DNA from: an uncultured Chloroflexota bacterium
Lineage (GTDB): Bacteria; Chloroflexota; UBA4733
Length of the DNA stretch: 64,000 nt
Direction: 5' to 3'
NCBI GenBank assembly: GCA_937967325.1
Contig: CALBSQ010000235.1
Location: 35,758-99,757, forward strand
This document shows positions 60,298 through 64,000 of the stretch, piece by piece (positions within the stretch are counted from its first letter, which is position 1; the number at the start of each line of letters is the position of its first letter). The notes under the pieces are model-generated. The model was given only the letters and a program-made list of their open reading frames with translations. It did not search any database and was not told where the DNA came from. The translations under genes and the position numbers were made by a program.

Positions 60298-63200
60298 ATG
60301 CAGTCGATCGAGGATACGACGCCAGCAAGCCTAACGGCCGTATTGGAGCGCGTGGTCGACCAGATGCAGCGCGCGTCGCGGGCCCAGATCGTCACACTCT
60401 ACCTGTACGACGCCGAGTCGCAGAGCTACTTTGCCCCGACGGCGATCGGCCTGCCGGACTCGAATCTCGCTGGCGCCTTGTCGGATATGCAGGACCAGCT
60501 CTCCCGATATCTCGCCGACGCCGGACAAGGAAAAGCGCCGGACGAACTACAACCACAACAGTACGGTCCGAATGTCTGGCTGACCATCCGTCGTCGCCCA
60601 CTGGTAGCGCGTGACGCACCGGCTCAGATTGACAGCAGCTTCATCCGTCGACATCGCATCCAATCGGTGGTTGGCCTCCCCTTGTTGGCAGGTGACAATC
60701 TGGTAGGAATCCTCTACCTGGATTTCGTCGCCCCGGTCACGCAGCCTGACCAAAGCGCTGATCAGGACGTGGCGCTCGAAGATCGGATCCCGGCGCTGGA
60801 GCAACTGGCGTCGCGAGCCGCGTTCGAGATCGACCAGGCCCAGCGGGCCGAGGATCGGCAAGCGTTCGTCACGACGACCCATCTGGCGACGCATCTCGCA
60901 ACACCTTGGACCGATAAGGCCGTGGGGGCGGGTCGCCTGGGAGACCGGCTCGATGACGCGCTGCGCCATCTCCTGGAGGTCACCCGCTTTGACGCGGCGC
61001 TGGTCTATCAACTGGCTGCCGGTCCCGGCCGGCTCGATCTGGTCACGGCCGCGGGGCTGACCGACGTTCCCCGGAACCTGGTCGTGGACGAAGCCCTGCG
61101 CGATCCGTCCACCTCCGTCCTGCCTTGGAACGTGGAAGCAGATCACCGACTCCAGCGAGCGCTCGCCCAAGCCGGCATGTACGTCGTTTCGGCGCTGCCC
61201 CTACGCACCGTGACCCAGCCTGGTGGGTCCCCGCCCGACCAGGCGACGGCCGCGGTAACAGGCTGCTTGTTACTGTTGAGTACCGACCGTCTCGCCGCGC
61301 TCCGTCGCACGCCGGCCACACGCATGTTGCTGGAGTCGGCTGCCGAGCTGCTGGCCGGCGCCCTGGCCGGGCAGCGGCTGATCCTGACCCTCGAGGACGC
61401 CAATCGTGTGCTCGCCGCGCTGGGCCGCCTGAGCGGCATGACCCTCCGGCCCGGCGCTTCGCGCCAGCAAGTGCTCGACGCTGTGGTCCGGCACCTCATC
61501 GACGCCCAGGTACCCGAGTTTGACTTCCAGTTTGCCTCCATCTTCTTGCTCTCCGAATCGGCCGGCCCGAACGAGCACGATATGACATTCACGGTGCGAA
61601 TGGCCGCCGGCGCCGCCTCTGCCGAGAGCATCGACGCAACGCCGTTGCCTACCGACAACCGGCCACGTCCGGGGTCGGTGCGCGTGCCTCGCTGGGTGCA
61701 GGTACCGGACCGGGCCTTGGCGGACGACGACGTGCTGGTGTTCGCCGTCAGCCACTGGCAGAGCGTCGTGATTGGCCCGAGCGCCGGAGCAAGCCGTCTG
61801 CAAAGCCCCGAGGACCTGGTCACCGGCTACCCCCAGGAGCAGTTGCGCCCGGTAGCAGTTCCCGCCGTGCGCGCTGACGGCAGCGTCAGCGCGTCGGTTC
61901 CCGCTGTCTTGATCGGTCCGACCCAGTCGGCCTCCCCGAGCAGTCCCGCGTCCACTGCCACGGACGGCCTGGAGGGGTCTCCCCCGCCGTTCACGCTGGA
62001 CGGGGAGATCTTCGATGCCAGCGGCCACGGTGACTTGGTGCGCGTATTCGTGCCCTTCGGGCTGGATCTCCAGGTGCGGGCGACGGGAGTGTTGGAAGCC
62101 GGCTACCACCGGGCGCACAAGCGACAGTTGGAGCGCACGCAGGTCGAAGCGCTCCGCGCGGCGACATCGCAGGTCGCGGTCGCCGTGGAGACAGCCCGGC
62201 TGTACGAGGAGGCCAGGCGCCACGCCGATCAGTTGGAGATCATCGCCGATATCAGCAAAGCCATGGCCTCGTCCATCGACCTGGACCAGACACTGCGCCT
62301 GGTCGCGCGCAACTTTGCCCGCTCGGTGGACGCTTCGCTCTGTCAGATCGCCCTCTTCGAGGAGGATGGCTCCGCCTGGTACGGCGCGGCCGCCTCCGAC
62401 GAGGAGGCGCTCTGGCGCCGGCAGCGCGGGGAACGTCCCGAGCCATCCATAATTTTCTCGGTCCTGGACAGGCGCCAGCCGATCATTGTCGAGGATGCAC
62501 AGAACGATGCGGATGTGAACCCGTACTATGCTCGCCTGTTCGGACTCCAGTCGCTTTTGGCGCTGCCCTTGATCGCCCGCGACCAGCCTATCGGCGTTGT
62601 TGTGCTGGCGCAGCGCGACCGCAAGCGCCGATTCACGCCGGAAGAGGCGCAGCAAGCGGAGGGCCTGGCCCACCAGGCGGCCGTGGCAATCCAGAACGCC
62701 CGCATGTACGCCCTGGCCGAGGAGGAGCGCCACATCCAGAAAGATCTGATCCTCGTCGGGTTCGGACAATGGGGACAGAAGGCGTACGGCCACCTGGTCA
62801 CGCTCAAGCAATTTTTCAACTTCAAGACGCACGTGGTCGAGCAGGACCTCCCGGGCCGCCGTGAGGCATTGGCCGAGAAGGCGAAGCAGGTGATCGAGCA
62901 CGAGGACGCCTTCTACTGGGATAGCCCGGAGCTCCCGGCTCGCGATCAGCTCAAGCGCGACCTCGAGTCGAGCTGCTATGTCATAACCTACATCGCCACG
63001 CCGGCGGCGACGCACTTGCCGGTGCTCGCCCAGTACTACGACCTGAGCAACGTGGTCGTCGTCGAGAAGCCGCTGGGGGCGCCTGCCGAAGCCTATCGCT
63101 CCTTCCTCGATTCGGTCGACCCGGGCGTAGAGATCGTCGCCGCCGACCACTACTTCTTCAAGCTGGAGGTGCGGCTGCTCCAGCTCCTCCTCACCGAGGA

Positions 63201-63909
63201 GAGGACGCTCAAGTCCTTCCTGGACAGTGTTGAGGAGATCGAGGTCGAGCTGTTGGAAGAACAGCCACTGAGCGGCTCAGCCGCGAAGATCGGCATCATC
63301 GAGGACATGCTGCCGCACGCCTTCGTCATCATTTCCCTCTTCACGCCTATCGACCGTATCGAGCTGGCGAAGGAGGCGCCGCTCCTGATCGGACGCCAGG
63401 AGCCGCTCCAGAGCGAGCGCGAGACGTACGCGCGGCTCACCGCCACTTTCCTGCATCAGGGCCGGCCGGTACGGCTCATCATCGACATGGGCAAGGGGGT
63501 GGAGTCGTCCAAGTGGATCAAGCTGAGCGGCGAGAAGCGGCTAGGCGGTCGCCGCGCCTTCTACAAGTTCGACTTTGGTAAGGGCATCGCCATCGACGGG
63601 ACGCAAACCAACCTACGCGCCGCCGTTCGCGAAATCCGCCAGCCCGGCGTGCCCGACAATGCGCACCTCACCATGCTGCGCCACGTCGTCGAGAAGCGTC
63701 ACCCGGCCGTCGGCATCCTGGCTATTCGCGAGGCGATGCGCTCCAACCAGCGCATCCAGGAGTTCAGCGCCCTGGCCGGCGACCTGCTGGCGCGGGGACA
63801 GTGGACACCGTACCGGCAAGGCCAGCGTCCCGACTTGCCAGGCGCCCCAGCGCCGCGCCCGATGGACAAGACGTCGGCGAGCGACATGGTCGCGCGGGCG
63901 GGGGGCTAA
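60298..63909 (+). CDS. Multi-GAF sensor fused to a C-terminal G6PD/Gfo-like oxidoreductase
   Basis: 1203 residues. Four GAF-like modules are visible: about 5-190 (HRIQSVVGLPLLAGDNLVGI), 215-375 (RFDAALVYQLAAGPG), 375-640 (FASIFLLSESAGPNEHD) and 645-810 (EIIADISKAMASSIDLDQTL; LGLQSLLALPL-like FGLQSLLALPLIARD). From residue 817 a Rossmann fold follows: ILVGFGQWGQKAYGHL, then ITYIATPAATHLPVLAQYY, VVVEKPLGAPAEAYRSF (EKP, as in Gfo/Idh and G6PD) and AADHYFFKLEVRLL, like the DHYLGK of glucose-6-phosphate dehydrogenase. GAF domains bind small ligands. No kinase, cyclase or HTH domain is present. Fusing a sensor to this oxidoreductase is unusual. GAGGGG precedes the ATG. Confidence 0.85.
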   Translation: MQSIEDTTPASLTAVLERVVDQMQRASRAQIVTLYLYDAESQSYFAPTAIGLPDSNLAGALSDMQDQLSRYLADAGQGKAPDELQPQQYGPNVWLTIRRRPLVARDAPAQIDSSFIRRHRIQSVVGLPLLAGDNLVGILYLDFVAPVTQPDQSADQDVALEDRIPALEQLASRAAFEIDQAQRAEDRQAFVTTTHLATHLATPWTDKAVGAGRLGDRLDDALRHLLEVTRFDAALVYQLAAGPGRLDLVTAAGLTDVPRNLVVDEALRDPSTSVLPWNVEADHRLQRALAQAGMYVVSALPLRTVTQPGGSPPDQATAAVTGCLLLLSTDRLAALRRTPATRMLLESAAELLAGALAGQRLILTLEDANRVLAALGRLSGMTLRPGASRQQVLDAVVRHLIDAQVPEFDFQFASIFLLSESAGPNEHDMTFTVRMAAGAASAESIDATPLPTDNRPRPGSVRVPRWVQVPDRALADDDVLVFAVSHWQSVVIGPSAGASRLQSPEDLVTGYPQEQLRPVAVPAVRADGSVSASVPAVLIGPTQSASPSSPASTATDGLEGSPPPFTLDGEIFDASGHGDLVRVFVPFGLDLQVRATGVLEAGYHRAHKRQLERTQVEALRAATSQVAVAVETARLYEEARRHADQLEIIADISKAMASSIDLDQTLRLVARNFARSVDASLCQIALFEEDGSAWYGAAASDEEALWRRQRGERPEPSIIFSVLDRRQPIIVEDAQNDADVNPYYARLFGLQSLLALPLIARDQPIGVVVLAQRDRKRRFTPEEAQQAEGLAHQAAVAIQNARMYALAEEERHIQKDLILVGFGQWGQKAYGHLVTLKQFFNFKTHVVEQDLPGRREALAEKAKQVIEHEDAFYWDSPELPARDQLKRDLESSCYVITYIATPAATHLPVLAQYYDLSNVVVVEKPLGAPAEAYRSFLDSVDPGVEIVAADHYFFKLEVRLLQLLLTEERTLKSFLDSVEEIEVELLEEQPLSGSAAKIGIIEDMLPHAFVIISLFTPIDRIELAKEAPLLIGRQEPLQSERETYARLTATFLHQGRPVRLIIDMGKGVESSKWIKLSGEKRLGGRRAFYKFDFGKGIAIDGTQTNLRAAVREIRQPGVPDNAHLTMLRHVVEKRHPAVGILAIREAMRSNQRIQEFSALAGDLLARGQWTPYRQGQRPDLPGAPAPRPMDKTSASDMVARAGG

Positions 63910-64000
63910 CCTCACCCCACCCTCCCCATCCCCACCGATAAGGTAGGAAGGGAGGGGAGCTTGGACGGGGAGGACCGTTGTAAGCTCCGGCCACATCATC
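63908..64000. repeat. Palindromic interspersed element, copy 4 (partial at window end)
   Basis: GGAAGGGAGGGGAGCTTGGA and the following GACGGGGAGGACCGTTGT align with the arm-core junction of copy 3 in the same orientation. The left arm is imperfect (CACCCCACCCTCCCC), and the right half lies beyond the window. Confidence 0.8.

Noticed and set aside
61270..63150. 626-codon minus-strand open frame opposite the GAF-oxidoreductase gene
   Set aside because: It is antisense to recognised GAF and Rossmann blocks; the sequence is Arg/Gln/Gly-rich without domain motifs.

Overview
The window is GC-rich bacterial chromosome (about two thirds G+C by eye), densely coded on both strands, with many short overlaps between genes and frequent GTG or TTG starts. 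The gene families (a small DUF951 protein, a DUF2089/SHOCT-like pair, a DUF151 bifunctional nuclease, a PurS-dependent PurL/PurQ set, a tricorn-like protease, a SNF2-SWIM pair, three toxin-antitoxin modules) and the abundance of short palindromic interspersed repeats point to an uncultured member of Chloroflexota. That placement is inferred from gene content only. No rRNA, CRISPR array, phage structural gene or transposase was seen.

Left part (1-10 kb). The window opens inside a large type I polyketide/secondary-lipid synthase on the minus strand, with two flavin-type enoyl-reductase-like barrels ahead of a KS and an AT domain that runs off the edge. A NodB-type deacetylase follows. Then comes a gene-poor accessory stretch (about 5.1-9.9 kb) with a decayed ORF, a frameshifted beta-propeller/beta-helix gene, a KGG-repeat protein and two small orphan genes. 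A tRNA-Met(CAT) gene closes it at 9.86-9.93 kb, and a 42-bp copy of the tRNA 3' half lies 1.84 kb away, as expected of a tRNA-targeted integration.

Middle part (10-33 kb). Housekeeping and RNA-related genes dominate: threonine aldolase, M20 peptidase, an internally deleted glycyl-tRNA synthetase, a J-domain protein, a PLP dehydratase, CCA-adding enzyme, a NYN-domain protein, the DUF151 nuclease, a repeat protein plus DUF2089 regulator linked to a SNF2 helicase and SWIM protein, OsmC, and a tyrosyl-tRNA synthetase fused to a PheT-like B3/4 editing domain. VapBC and a Panacea-RelE-type toxin-antitoxin pair follow, then a solute-binding lipoprotein and an HNH protein.

Right part (33-64 kb). An ECF sigma factor with a frameshifted anti-sigma gene sits beside a MauE/MauD-like operon that encodes a Tat-exported protein with about 20 cysteines. 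Further right are a winged-helix regulator, a methyltransferase, a Gfo/Idh/MocA oxidoreductase, the tricorn protease homolog, DNA polymerase III delta', a family 9 glycosyltransferase, a PIG-L deacetylase, D-aminoacyl-tRNA deacylase, FmdB, MazEF, and an overlapping operon of a TGase-elicitor-like protein, a D-threonine-aldolase-like enzyme and a lone receiver. The purC-purL-purQ-(tandem purS) operon and a 1203-residue multi-GAF plus oxidoreductase fusion end the window.

A family of about 160-bp palindromic elements with a conserved core occurs four times (11.4, 20.6, 45.3 and 63.9 kb). At 45.3 kb the element supplies the C-terminal codons and stop codons of two convergent genes. Several genes carry single-base frameshifts or a clean internal deletion, which could be biological or assembly errors.
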